DNA from: Erythrobacter sp.
Lineage (GTDB): Bacteria > Pseudomonadota > Alphaproteobacteria > Sphingomonadales > Sphingomonadaceae
NCBI GenBank assembly: GCA_013822125.1
Contig: PNJY01000008.1
Location: 1 to 48,186, forward strand
DNA length: 48,186 nucleotides
Reading direction: 5' to 3'
The notes beneath the pieces are model-generated. The model was not told where the DNA came from and did no database searches. It saw only the letters and a list, made by a program, of their open reading frames with translations. Positions 16,659 to 25,098 of this stretch are shown piece by piece; position 1 is the first letter of the stretch; every line of letters starts with the position of its first letter. The translations under genes and the position numbers were made by a program.

Positions 16659-18010
16659 ACGACCCCGAACGCCAGCATCGCATCGGCCACCTTCTTGAAC
16701 CCGGCGATGTTGGCCCCTTTGACATAGTCGGTATGGCCACCGCCCTGATCGCCGTAGGCTAGGCAGCGCGCATGGATGCCGTCCATGATGTCGCGGAGCA
16801 GCTGCTGCAACTCGCTTTCTGTCCACGACCGGCGAGCTGAGTTCTGGCTCATTTCAAGGCCCGATACGGCAACGCCCCCGGCGTTTGCCGCCTTTCCCGG
16901 GGCATAGAGGATCCGCGCGTCCTTGAAGACGTGGACGCCTTCGAGGTCGGTCGGCATATTGGCCCCCTCCGATACGGCGATGCAGCCATTGGCGACGAGA
17001 GCACGGGCATCGTCGCCCAGCAATTCGTTCTGCGTGGCGCAGGGCAGGGCAACGTCGCACGGCACGCGCCACGGAGTCTTGCCTGCATGGAAAGTGGCGC
17101 CCGGAAAAGCCTCGACGTATTCCTCGATGCGTCCGCGCCGGTGGGTCTTGTGCGTCTTGATCCATTCGATCTTTTCGAAATCGATCCCGTCAGGATCGAG
17201 GATGAAGCCGCCCGAATCCGAGACTGTCAGCACCTTGCCGCCAAGCTGGACAATCTTTTCGGCGGCATGCGTTGCCACGTTGCCCGAGCCTGAAATGACG
17301 GCCGATTTCCCGTTGAGGTCCATGCCTTTCGTCGCCAGCATGTTGGCGAGGAAATAGACCGCGCCATAGCCTGTCGCTTCGGTGCGGATCAGCGAGCCGC
17401 CCCATTCCAGCCCCTTGCCGGTCAATACACCAGTGAATTCATTGGTGATGCGCTTGTACTGGCCGAACATGAACCCGATTTCGCGCCCGCCGACGCCGAT
17501 GTCTCCGGCGGGAACGTCGATATCGGCGCCGATGTGGCGATAGAGTTCGGTCATGAAGCTCTGGCAGAAGCGCATGATCTCGCGCACGCTCTTGCCCTTC
17601 GGATTGAAATTTGACCCTCCCTTGCCGCCCCCCATAGGAAGGCCGGTCAGCGCGTTCTTGAAGGTCTGTTCGAAGGCGAGGAACTTGAGCACGCTTTCGT
17701 TGACGCTGGGGTGGAACCTGATCCCGCCCTTGTATGGCCCGATCGCGTTGTTGTTCTGCACGCGCCAGCCGCGCTGGACGCGGATGTTCCCCTTGTCGTC
17801 CTCCCAGCAGACGCGAAAGCTCACGACCCGATCCGGCTCGGCAATCCGGCGCAGGATCTGCTCGCTGTGATAATCTTCCTTGTCGGCGATGAAGTCGAAG
17901 ATATCCTCCGCAACTTCCTGAACCGCCTGGACGAATTCGGGCTGATGCGGATTTCTGCGCTTCACACCCTCCATGAAGCCGTTGAAATCGACGTGATCGG
18001 AAACAGCCAT
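16655..18010 (-). CDS. gdhA: glutamate dehydrogenase, NADP-type (GdhA)
   Basis: A 451-residue enzyme of the hexameric GdhA class, of typical length. Visible are the substrate region GWRVQNNNAIGPYKGGIRFHPSV, catalytic-Lys segment LTGLPMGGGKGGSNFNPKGKS, DVPAGDIGVGGREIGFM, and nucleotide-binding VISGSGNVATHAAEK. The family interconverts 2-oxoglutarate plus ammonium and glutamate; the ~450-residue type is usually NADPH-linked and assimilatory. AGGAGGGG lies about 7 nt before ATG 18010. It is divergent from the aldo/keto reductase and directly coupled to the downstream DUF5706 membrane gene. Confidence 0.95.
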   Translation of the reverse strand: MAVSDHVDFNGFMEGVKRRNPHQPEFVQAVQEVAEDIFDFIADKEDYHSEQILRRIAEPDRVVSFRVCWEDDKGNIRVQRGWRVQNNNAIGPYKGGIRFHPSVNESVLKFLAFEQTFKNALTGLPMGGGKGGSNFNPKGKSVREIMRFCQSFMTELYRHIGADIDVPAGDIGVGGREIGFMFGQYKRITNEFTGVLTGKGLEWGGSLIRTEATGYGAVYFLANMLATKGMDLNGKSAVISGSGNVATHAAEKIVQLGGKVLTVSDSGGFILDPDGIDFEKIEWIKTHKTHRRGRIEEYVEAFPGATFHAGKTPWRVPCDVALPCATQNELLGDDARALVANGCIAVSEGANMPTDLEGVHVFKDARILYAPGKAANAGGVAVSGLEMSQNSARRSWTESELQQLLRDIMDGIHARCLAYGDQGGGHTDYVKGANIAGFKKVADAMLAFGVV

Positions 18011-18216
18011 GCCTCACCCCTCCTGTGCATGTTGAACAGCCGACCCGATTGTATGATTTGACGCCTTATCCGCCGAATGCGGCGTCTGGGCAAGTCCGGG
18101 CGGCCTCGCTTCGCAATCCGCAACCGCCTTGATGTTCCACCTGCCGTGTCATACGCCCCCGGCGGCCCCTTCGCGTTGAACGGGCACAGACTGGTCCGCA
18201 ATCGAGGATTCCCCCA

Positions 18217-19131
18217 ATGACCGCTCTGCCCCTACCTCCTTCGCACCGCCAGCTGGGCCAATCGGACATAGCCATTTCGCCGCTGGCCTGGGGTATGTGG
18301 CGGTTGGCAGACGCCGGCTGCAATGCAGCCGATGCCGCACGGCTGGTGCACGCGGCGCTCGACGCAGGGATCACCCTGTTCGACACGGCCGACATCTACG
18401 GATTTGGCGGGGCAAGCGGCTTTGGCGACGCCGAAGCTATGCTGGGGACGGTCCTGGCCCGCGAACCGGCATTGCGCGCGCAGATGGTTCTGGCGACCAA
18501 GGGCGGCATTCGTCCGTCCCGGCCCTATGATCAGTCCGCAGCCTACCTAGCCAGCGCGATCGATGCCTCGCTGCGGCGGCTCAATGTCGAAACAATCGAT
18601 CTCTACCAGATTCACAGGCCAGACATTCTCGCGCATCCTCAAGAGGTGGCGCGCACGCTGGAGGATGCCATGGCGGCGGGCAAGGTCCGCACGCTGGGCG
18701 TCTCGAATTTCACGGTTCAACAGATCGAGGCGTTGAACCATTTCCTCGTTTCCCCGCTGGCCGCCACCCAGCCCCAGATCAGCCCGCTGCGCATCGCCTG
18801 CTTCGAAAACGGCGAGCTCGACCAGGCCATGCGCCTCGGTCTCACCCCGCTCGCCTGGTCGCCGCTCGGCGGGGGCAGGCTGCTCGACCCCGAAACCCCG
18901 CGCGAGGCAGAGGTCGCGTCGGTGCTTGACCGGATCGGTGGCGAACAGGGCGTCAGCCGCTCTGTCGCCGCCTATGGCTGGCTGATGGCGCATCCTGCAG
19001 GGATTGTCCCGATTGTCGGTTCGCAGAATCCTGATCGGATTGCCGAAGGTGCGCAGGCGCTCGCCATGCGCTGGACCCGCGAGGATTGGTACGCCGTCCT
19101 GGTCGCCGCTCGCGGAGAAAAATTGCCATGA
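18217..19131 (+). CDS. aldo/keto reductase
   Basis: A 304-residue (beta/alpha)8 oxidoreductase. The catalytic tetrad is visible: Asp56 and Tyr61 (FDTADIYGF), Lys95 (LATKGGIRP) and His133 (YQIHRPD). LGVSNF and the NADPH-contact segment VPIVGSQNPDRIAEGAQA follow in order. It reduces an aldehyde or ketone with NADPH in the cytosol; the substrate is not evident. It lies 79 nt before glpD on the same strand and may share a promoter with it. Confidence 0.88.
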   Translation: MTALPLPPSHRQLGQSDIAISPLAWGMWRLADAGCNAADAARLVHAALDAGITLFDTADIYGFGGASGFGDAEAMLGTVLAREPALRAQMVLATKGGIRPSRPYDQSAAYLASAIDASLRRLNVETIDLYQIHRPDILAHPQEVARTLEDAMAAGKVRTLGVSNFTVQQIEALNHFLVSPLAATQPQISPLRIACFENGELDQAMRLGLTPLAWSPLGGGRLLDPETPREAEVASVLDRIGGEQGVSRSVAAYGWLMAHPAGIVPIVGSQNPDRIAEGAQALAMRWTREDWYAVLVAARGEKLP

Positions 19132-19210
19132 CAATCATTTCCGATCAACAGGGTGACGATGTCGTGGCGCTGGAACGGTGACGGTAGGGATGAAGGGCCA
19201 AACTTCGATC

Positions 19211-20686
19211 ATGTTTGACCTTGCGGTTATCGGCGGCGGTATAAACGGTACCGGGATAGCGCGCGATGCCGCAGGCCGGGGCGCAAAGGTCATCCTGTTC
19301 GAAGCGGGCGACCTTGCGCGCGGCACTTCGTCAGCATCGACCAAGCTGATCCACGGCGGGCTGCGCTATCTGGAGCATTACGAATTCGCTCTGGTGCGCG
19401 AATCGCTACAAGAACGCGAGATTCTTTGGGGGATAGCGCCGCATATCATCCACCCGCTGCGGTTCGTGCTGCCGCATGTCGCCGGGCTGCGGCCGCGCTG
19501 GCTGGTGCGGCTTGGGCTCTTCCTTTACGACCATATCGGTGGGCGAAAGCGCCTTCCTGCTACGCAATCGGTCGCTCTGGCGGGCCATCCCGCCGGTGCA
19601 CCGCTCAAGCCCGAGTTCGATCGCGCCTTCATCTATTCGGACTGCTGGGTCGACGATGCCCGGCTGGTGGTACTCAATGCCCGCGATGCGGCCGACCGCG
19701 GTGCCAAAATACGCACCCACTCGCGCGTCACCTGCATCAAGCGCGTGGAAGATCACTGGCGCGTCGATGCCGGCGGGCAGAGCTTCCTGGCGCGCGCGGT
19801 GGTGAACGCAGGCGGTCCCGGCGTGCTCGACGTTCTTGCCGCGGTGCATATTCCCGCGACGCATGGCCTCAGGCTGGTGCGAGGATCGCATATCGTGGTC
19901 CCCCGTCTGTTCGATCATGCATGGGCCTATTTCTTCCAGCTTCCCGATGGGCGTATCTTCTTTGCCATTCCCTATGAGCATGACTTCACCCTGATCGGTA
20001 CGACCGACGCGGATCACACCGGGGGGCTCGACCATATCGAGGCGAGCGAGGAAGAGATCGCCTATCTGTGCGACGGGGCGGGCCGTTTCTTCCGAAAGGC
20101 CGTGACCCCAGCGGATGTAGTGTGGTCCTATGCTGGCGTGCGGCCGCTGGTCGATGACCATTCGGGCAGGCCTGAGGCCGCGACACGCGGATACCGGCTC
20201 GAGATATCCGACGAGGACGAAGGGGCGCCGCTGCTCAACGTGTTCGGGGGCAAGATCACCACCTATCGCCATCTTGCCGAGGAGGCGATGGAGGTGCTTG
20301 GCGAGCGGATCGAGGAAATGGCGGGGCCCGGCTGGACCGGCACCGCGCCGCTGCCCGGCGGCGATTTTCCGGTCGAAGGAATCGACCGCCTGACCGAACG
20401 CTTCCGCGCCGAATTTCCCTTCTTCGATGGGCGCACAGCTGACCGCCTTTGCCGGGCCTATGGTACAACCGCTTTCACGATTTTCGCCGACGCGGCCTCG
20501 CTGGCTGATTGCGGAATCCATTTCGGCCACGGGCTCACCCAGCGCGAGGTCGAATACCTGATCGGGCGCGAATGGGCGCGCACGGCGGAAGATATCCTTT
20601 GGCGCAGGACCAAGCTGGGATTACGCTTTTCGCAGGAGCAGGCTGCCGCGCTCGAACAATTCCTCAAGCGGATGGAAATGGCATGA
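19211..20686 (+). CDS. glpD: glycerol-3-phosphate dehydrogenase (FAD, aerobic)
   Basis: About 491 residues. The FAD-binding N-terminus is MFDLAVIGGGINGTGIARDAAGRG, followed by GTSSASTKLIHGGLRYLEHYEFALVRE, a GlpD hallmark. Other marks are AVVNAGGPGVLDVL and the late GGKITTYRHLAEEAM. It oxidises glycerol-3-phosphate to dihydroxyacetone phosphate at the inner membrane, passing electrons to ubiquinone. Start chosen at ATG 19211 by family N-terminus; ATG 19190 and GTG 19178 are in frame. The ATGA overlap with the next gene shows coupling. No glpK or glpF is present in the window. Confidence 0.92.
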   Translation: MFDLAVIGGGINGTGIARDAAGRGAKVILFEAGDLARGTSSASTKLIHGGLRYLEHYEFALVRESLQEREILWGIAPHIIHPLRFVLPHVAGLRPRWLVRLGLFLYDHIGGRKRLPATQSVALAGHPAGAPLKPEFDRAFIYSDCWVDDARLVVLNARDAADRGAKIRTHSRVTCIKRVEDHWRVDAGGQSFLARAVVNAGGPGVLDVLAAVHIPATHGLRLVRGSHIVVPRLFDHAWAYFFQLPDGRIFFAIPYEHDFTLIGTTDADHTGGLDHIEASEEEIAYLCDGAGRFFRKAVTPADVVWSYAGVRPLVDDHSGRPEAATRGYRLEISDEDEGAPLLNVFGGKITTYRHLAEEAMEVLGERIEEMAGPGWTGTAPLPGGDFPVEGIDRLTERFRAEFPFFDGRTADRLCRAYGTTAFTIFADAASLADCGIHFGHGLTQREVEYLIGREWARTAEDILWRRTKLGLRFSQEQAAALEQFLKRMEMA

Positions 20687-21261
20687 CAGTAAAGATCGTC
20701 GCCCTCGGAGGAACCGTGACCCCGGGGAGCGCAACCGAAATGGCGCTGCGATATGCGTTGAAGCCTGCCGAGGAATCAGGTGCAGAAGTCCTGGTGTTCG
20801 GAGGCGAGTATCTGTGCACGCTGCCGCATTTCCTGGGGACCGGCCACCGGCCCGAGGACGGGCGCGAACTGGTTGAAGCGGTGCGGCAGGCCGATGGCGT
20901 GCTGATCGCAGCACCGGGCTATCACGGAACGGTATCCGGCCTGGTCAAGAACGCACTCGATTACCTCGAGGACCTGGCGATGGACGAACGCCCCTATCTC
21001 GACGGGCGTGCGGTGGGCCTGATCGCCTGCGCTTCGGGTGATCAGGCGGCGATGGGCACGGTCCAGACCCTGCGTAGCATTGTCCACGCGCTTCGCGGCT
21101 GGCCCACTCCGATGGCGGCCACCTTGCGGACCTATCACGGGCTGTTCTCGCCCGAGGGCGAATGCCTTGACGATCGTGTGCGCGCTCAGCTGCGGCTGGT
21201 GGGTGAGCAGGTAGTGCGGGGCGCACGCAGTTTTGCGTTGAGGGCGGGTGACAGCGACTGA
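20683..21261 (+). CDS. NADPH-dependent FMN reductase family protein
   Basis: A 192-residue flavodoxin-fold protein. The N-terminal strand-loop MTVKIVALGGTVTPGSATEMALRYA replaces the usual G-S-x-R phosphate loop but keeps its position. APGYHGTVSGLVKNALDYLED is the clear family signature for flavin contact and dimerisation. It probably reduces FMN or a quinone/azo-type substrate using NADPH. It overlaps glpD by 4 nt, so stoichiometric expression with the dehydrogenase is expected, though no direct metabolic link is established. Confidence 0.85.
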   Translation: MTVKIVALGGTVTPGSATEMALRYALKPAEESGAEVLVFGGEYLCTLPHFLGTGHRPEDGRELVEAVRQADGVLIAAPGYHGTVSGLVKNALDYLEDLAMDERPYLDGRAVGLIACASGDQAAMGTVQTLRSIVHALRGWPTPMAATLRTYHGLFSPEGECLDDRVRAQLRLVGEQVVRGARSFALRAGDSD

Positions 21262-21348
21262 CCGGGCGATTTCAAACAGGATCGAACGGGGCCTGGCCGA
21301 GCGCGCCAATGCGCCGTACTGCGCCGCATTGGTCGGCACCGTGGATCA

Positions 21349-22203
21349 TCAGGGCTCCCGGTTCAGAAATGTGTCCACCACCGATATCCATGCACCGGGA
21401 TGATCGACCAGTTGGTGGCCGTTGATGCCCTTTGGCAGTGCCGCGCGGAAGAACCGGCCCTGGCCACCCGCATCACGGAAAGTGGCATGGTTCGACCGGC
21501 TGGTCTTTAGCGGATAGAACGGGTCATTGCCTGCGTACAGGAATAGCGATGGTCCGTGCCAATTACCTGCCTGGCGGAACAGGCCACGATTTGTCTCCGC
21601 ATAATCGGGGCAAGCTGTGCCCAGCCATCCGCCGGAGAAATTGATGACTGCGCCGATCCCACGCGGATCGCGTGCAGCATGGAGCAGCGAAAGCAGCCCG
21701 CCGCGCGAGTGGCCGGCCAGCAACGCCGGGCCGGCGCTGACCTCCGGCAATTGCCGCGCAGCAGCCAGCGCGGCGCCTATATCGTCGAGCGCGCGTTCGA
21801 CTGCAGGCCCCGCGCTTTCCGGATCGCAACTGTAGCGCGATCGGTCGAGGGTAAATCCTTCGTCATAGGCCCCGCCTGAGCGCCCGCGCCCGCGCCGCTG
21901 GGGGAATACTACCACATAGCCGCGTGCAGTGAAGAAGGCCGCCGCGGCCTCCGCGACATAACTTCGTCCGAACAGTTCCGGTCGGTCACCTGATCCGGTA
22001 GATCCATGGTTGAAGAGCACCAGGGGGAACGGTCCTGGTCCGTCGGGCGAGTGCACGACCAGCTCCAGCTTTACGGGTTCTCCACCTTCCTGCAGTTGAG
22101 TTTCAACAAGAATTGCGCGCTCGGCAGCCGCCAGTCCGGCGGAAAGCAAGAATGCAAACAGCGCAAGCAGCGGGCACAGGCCCCGAATTCTCCGATCAGG
22201 CAC
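21349..22203 (-). CDS. secreted alpha/beta hydrolase
   Basis: About 284 residues: signal peptide ([24 protein letters not shown]) and an alpha/beta hydrolase domain. The likely catalytic triad is Ser in [12 protein letters not shown], Asp in [10 protein letters not shown] and His in [19 protein letters not shown] gives the oxyanion region. It resembles dienelactone-hydrolase-like esterases. The start is taken at GTG 22203, which overlaps the dut stop by 8 nt and places the signal peptide at the N-terminus; ATG 22266 is also in frame but would overlap dut by 71 nt. Substrate is unknown. Confidence 0.8.
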   Translation of the reverse strand: MPDRRIRGLCPLLALFAFLLSAGLAAAERAILVETQLQEGGEPVKLELVVHSPDGPGPFPLVLFNHGSTGSGDRPELFGRSYVAEAAAAFFTARGYVVVFPQRRGRGRSGGAYDEGFTLDRSRYSCDPESAGPAVERALDDIGAALAAARQLPEVSAGPALLAGHSRGGLLSLLHAARDPRGIGAVINFSGGWLGTACPDYAETNRGLFRQAGNWHGPSLFLYAGNDPFYPLKTSRSNHATFRDAGGQGRFFRAALPKGINGHQLVDHPGAWISVVDTFLNREP

Positions 22204-22666
22204 TCCCGGCCAGCCGTGCGTGCCCGCCGGTCGAGCCGAAGCCGCCAGCTCCGCGATCGGTTGCATCGAGTTCGGATACTTCGATCCAGCGCGCCTGCGT
22301 CACCGGTGCGAGCACCAATTGTGCCACGCGGTCGCCGCGCGCGATCACGAACGGCTCGCTGCCGTGGTTGATCAGGATCACCTTCAGCTCGCCGCGATAA
22401 TCAGAATCTATCGTGCCCGGCGTGTTGGGCACTGTGATACCGTGCTTGAGCGCGAGGCCCGATCGCGGCCGGACCTGAATTTCATATCCGGGGGGAATGG
22501 CCACAGCGAGGCCGGTAGCAACCGCATGGCGTGCACCCGGTGCTAGCGTTACGTCTTCGGCGGAAACGACGTCCATGCCCGCCGCGCCGGAGGTGGCGTA
22601 ATGCGGCAGGTCCAGTCCTTCACCGTGAGGCAGGCGGGCAACCGCGACACCCACGGCGTCAGGCAT
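22196..22666 (-). CDS. dut: dUTP diphosphatase
   Basis: A 156-residue trimeric-type dUTPase with all five motifs in order: AAGMDV (1), RPRSGLAL (2), [13 protein letters not shown] (3), [12 protein letters not shown] (4), and the C-terminal arm [10 protein letters not shown] (5) that closes over the active site. It cleaves dUTP to dUMP and pyrophosphate, keeping uracil out of DNA and feeding thymidylate synthesis. It overlaps the coaBC end by 8 nt, the usual dfp-dut neighbourhood in proteobacteria. Confidence 0.96.
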   Translation of the reverse strand: MPDAVGVAVARLPHGEGLDLPHYATSGAAGMDVVSAEDVTLAPGARHAVATGLAVAIPPGYEIQVRPRSGLALKHGITVPNTPGTIDSDYRGELKVILINHGSEPFVIARGDRVAQLVLAPVTQARWIEVSELDATDRGAGGFGSTGGHARLAGSA

Positions 22667-24371
22667 CCTTGGCTTCTTTCAGCGCCGCCGCGACCCGTTC
22701 AAGCAGCGCGATAGCCACTTCCAGCTTGGGCATTTCATCAAGGCTTTCGACGCCATTGCCCGTCACAATGTGTACCCGGTTGGTGTCGCCCCCCATCACG
22801 CTCTTGCCCTTGGGGCCGGAGACATCATTGGCCACGATCCAGTCAGCCGCCTTGCGTTTGCGCTTCTGTTTGGCGTGCTCGAGCACGTTTTCGGTTTCGG
22901 CGGCAAAGCCCACCACCAGGGTCGGGCGCTTGTCGCTCGCTGCAACATTTGTGAGGATGTCCGGGTTTTCCTCGAGGATCAGCGCGGGCGGGGCCGAGCC
23001 GCGCTTCTTCAACTTTTCGCCGCGATATTCCTTAGGCCGCCAGTCGGCCACGGCGGCGACCATGATTGCTGCATCGACCGGAAGCGTCTGGCGCACGACT
23101 TCGGCCATGTCATTGGCGGATTCGACATTGACCCGCTCGACCCCCTTGGGCGTCATCAGCGAAACCGGCCCGGCCACCAGCGTGACCTTTGCCCCCAGCG
23201 CGGCGGCGGCGGCGGCAATGGCGAAGCCCTGCTTGCCCGACGAGCGATTGGCGATGTAGCGCACCGGATCGATGGCTTCCCAGGTCGGGCCAGCGGTCAC
23301 AAGGACGTGGCGGCCCTTGAGCGGGCGATGCCCCTTGGCCACGGCAAACTGCTCGCCGCCCAGTGCGTCCTCGATCCGCTCTTCGATCGCTTCCGGCATG
23401 ACGGGATCCCCATCGATCGGCTCGGGAAGGGCAGCGCTGGCGCCGGTCCTGACCAGATGGTTCATCGCGGCGGGATCGGTTGGTGGTGCCGAACTTGCCC
23501 CACCCTTCCTGGCGAGCAATGGCCCACCCAGATCGGGCACGGCATCGGGAGCGACTTCGCCCGCATCCGCAATATCTTGTTCGTCAGTTGCTTCGACAGC
23601 CTCGTCCTGCTCGAGATATTCGGCCTCAAGCTCCTCGGCGCTGCGCTTGGGGGTCGAACGCGGAATGATCGAGGAGAGCAGGCTGCCAAGGCTGCTGAGC
23701 CGCGATTCGTGTTCGGGTTCGGGCTCGGCTTCGATCGCCTCGACCTCGATCGTCCCGGCCACCGGTTCGTCCGTTGCCACGGGCACCGGTGCCGCAGTAG
23801 CAACAGGCACCGGCACTTCGACTACAATGCCCAGGTGAGCGCCAATTGCTGCCCAGATCGCCTCTGGCTCGGGCAGGCGGCCATAGCCGAATTCGCCGCA
23901 GGCCATCGCGCCCTGATCGGGGTCGAGCACTTCGACGCCAGCCTGCCGCAACCAAGCGACATTGCGCTGCGTCGCCTCGTGTTCCCACATACGCACGTTC
24001 ATCGCCGGAACTGCCATAACCGGCTTGTCGGTGGCGAGGATCAGCGTGGTGGCCAGATCGTCGGCAATGCCTGCCGCCATCTTGGCGAGCAGATCAGCCG
24101 TCGCCGGGCAGACCACCACCAGATCGGCCTCACGGCTGAGCTGGATATGGCCAATCTCGGCCTCGTTCTTGAGGTCCCAAAGCGTGGTATAGACCGGATT
24201 CTCGCTGAGCGCGGCAAGCGCCATCGGGGTGACGAACTGTTGCCCGCCGTCGGTCACCACACAGGTCACATCGCCGCCGCCCTTGCGCACAAGGCGCACG
24301 AGCTCGCAGGCCTTGTAGGCCGCGATGCCGCCCCCCACGACGAGAAGTATTCTGGGAACGGTTTCGTTCAC
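22659..24371 (-). CDS. coaBC: CoaBC: phosphopantothenoylcysteine decarboxylase/synthetase with long acidic linker
   Basis: A bifunctional coenzyme A enzyme of 570 residues. CoaC (about 1-180) shows [16 protein letters not shown], the active His in [14 protein letters not shown] and the [10 protein letters not shown] Cys lid. CoaB (about 352-570) shows [26 protein letters not shown] and VGFAAET. Typical family length is about 400-430. The excess is residues ~183-350, a low-complexity stretch rich in Glu, Ala, Pro and Val ([43 protein letters not shown]). It makes 4'-phosphopantetheine from phosphopantothenate and cysteine in the cytosol. The linker is probably disordered; its role is unknown. 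Confidence 0.94.
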   Translation of the reverse strand: MNETVPRILLVVGGGIAAYKACELVRLVRKGGGDVTCVVTDGGQQFVTPMALAALSENPVYTTLWDLKNEAEIGHIQLSREADLVVVCPATADLLAKMAAGIADDLATTLILATDKPVMAVPAMNVRMWEHEATQRNVAWLRQAGVEVLDPDQGAMACGEFGYGRLPEPEAIWAAIGAHLGIVVEVPVPVATAAPVPVATDEPVAGTIEVEAIEAEPEPEHESRLSSLGSLLSSIIPRSTPKRSAEELEAEYLEQDEAVEATDEQDIADAGEVAPDAVPDLGGPLLARKGGASSAPPTDPAAMNHLVRTGASAALPEPIDGDPVMPEAIEERIEDALGGEQFAVAKGHRPLKGRHVLVTAGPTWEAIDPVRYIANRSSGKQGFAIAAAAAALGAKVTLVAGPVSLMTPKGVERVNVESANDMAEVVRQTLPVDAAIMVAAVADWRPKEYRGEKLKKRGSAPPALILEENPDILTNVAASDKRPTLVVGFAAETENVLEHAKQKRKRKAADWIVANDVSGPKGKSVMGGDTNRVHIVTGNGVESLDEMPKLEVAIALLERVAAALKEAKDA

Positions 24372-24568
24372 CAGTTCAGCTTCGCACCAACGGAATGAGA
24401 AATGCGCATCGTCCCTCAGAACCCCAATGATTCACTTGTCCTTGCCAGACACATGCCTAGCCGCAAGCAAGGCCCTAGCCAACCCTGCGACATAGTGGTT
24501 AAATTTTGCCTAGCGCTATGCCCGATTGGGGCGCAAGACTGCATGCAAATTCAAGGGAGGCAAGGCAA

Positions 24569-24967
24569 ATGCTGGTTATCCTGCGCGCGGCGCTGCTGTT
24601 GGGCGGAATATTCTTTATCCTGATGGGCCTCAGCTTCCTAGTCGATCCGGCTGGAGCGGGCAGCAATTTCGGGATGGTCCCGCAGGGAACATTGGGGCTG
24701 GCTTCGATCCGCGCCGACATGACCGCGTTCTTCGTCATTTCAGGAACCTGCCTGGTGTGGGGCGCGTGGTGGCGCCGGGGCGATCCGCTGCTCGTCACCG
24801 CCGGTCTGATGGGGATTGCGCTGCTAGGCCGCATCGTGACTCTGGCGACCGCCGGATCTCATGAGGGGTGGTGGCAGCCGATGCTGATCGAAGCGGTCAC
24901 GTCGATCCTGGCTCTGGCGGGAAGCCGTCTCCTGCCGCACACTGCATTCGAACCCGAAGAGGGTTAG
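24569..24967 (+). CDS. small four-TM membrane protein, DUF4345-like
   Basis: A 132-residue protein with about four hydrophobic helices (LVILRAALLLGGIFFILMGLSFLV, a second around SIRADMTAFFVISGTCLVWGAWW, a third LLVTAGLMGIALLGRIVTLA, and a fourth IEAVTSILALAG). The S-I-R-A-D-M segment before helix two is like DUF4345 proteins, whose function is unknown. ATG 24569 has AAGGGAGG 8 nt upstream, a strong site. It sits alone between coaBC and ubiB, reading opposite to both, and interrupts a pairing common in alphaproteobacteria. A large hairpin follows its end. Confidence 0.7.
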   Translation: MLVILRAALLLGGIFFILMGLSFLVDPAGAGSNFGMVPQGTLGLASIRADMTAFFVISGTCLVWGAWWRRGDPLLVTAGLMGIALLGRIVTLATAGSHEGWWQPMLIEAVTSILALAGSRLLPHTAFEPEEG

Positions 24968-24972
24968 AGCCT

Positions 24973-24991
24973 GTTTCAGTTACACTGAAAC
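24973..24991. repeat. intergenic palindrome
   Basis: GTTTCAGT (24973-24980) and ACTGAAAC (24984-24991) form a perfect 8-bp stem over TAC, 5 nt after the DUF4345 stop. The lead TAGAGCCTGTTTC parallels the CTAGAGCGGGTTC lead at 4810, so both may belong to one dispersed family. Confidence 0.5.
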
Positions 24992-25000
24992 GGTCCGGCA

Positions 25001-25070
25001 CCGGCCCACGCCCCCACCCGGCCACCCAATCCTGGCAAGCTGTGGGTGGCCGGGTGGGGGAGTGGGCTGG
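25001..25070. terminator. very long near-perfect hairpin between convergent genes
   Basis: The 25-nt arms 25004-25028 and 25043-25067 are complementary except for one position (G25010 facing A25061), around a 14-nt loop. Three further pairs, one of them G-U, can be added outside. Both arms are C- or G-runs, so the stem would be extremely stable. It lies between the ends of the DUF4345 gene and ubiB and most simply stops transcription from both sides. There is no U-run, so another role or a repeat origin is possible. Confidence 0.55.
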
Positions 25071-25098
25071 CACCGCAGTCACGCAAGTGGAACAAACT

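Noticed and set aside
18011-18216. Regulatory sites in the gdhA-aldo/keto reductase gap
   Set aside because: No inverted repeat or good promoter pair could be picked out beyond chance.
22196-22266. Longer alpha/beta hydrolase start at ATG 22266
   Set aside because: It would overlap dut by 71 nt and push the signal peptide inward; GTG 22203 gives a proper signal peptide and a short overlap.
22770-24398. 542-codon open frame on plus strand opposite coaBC
   Set aside because: Antisense shadow of coaBC; His/Arg/Gly-rich, no domain recognised, and coaBC motifs are unambiguous.
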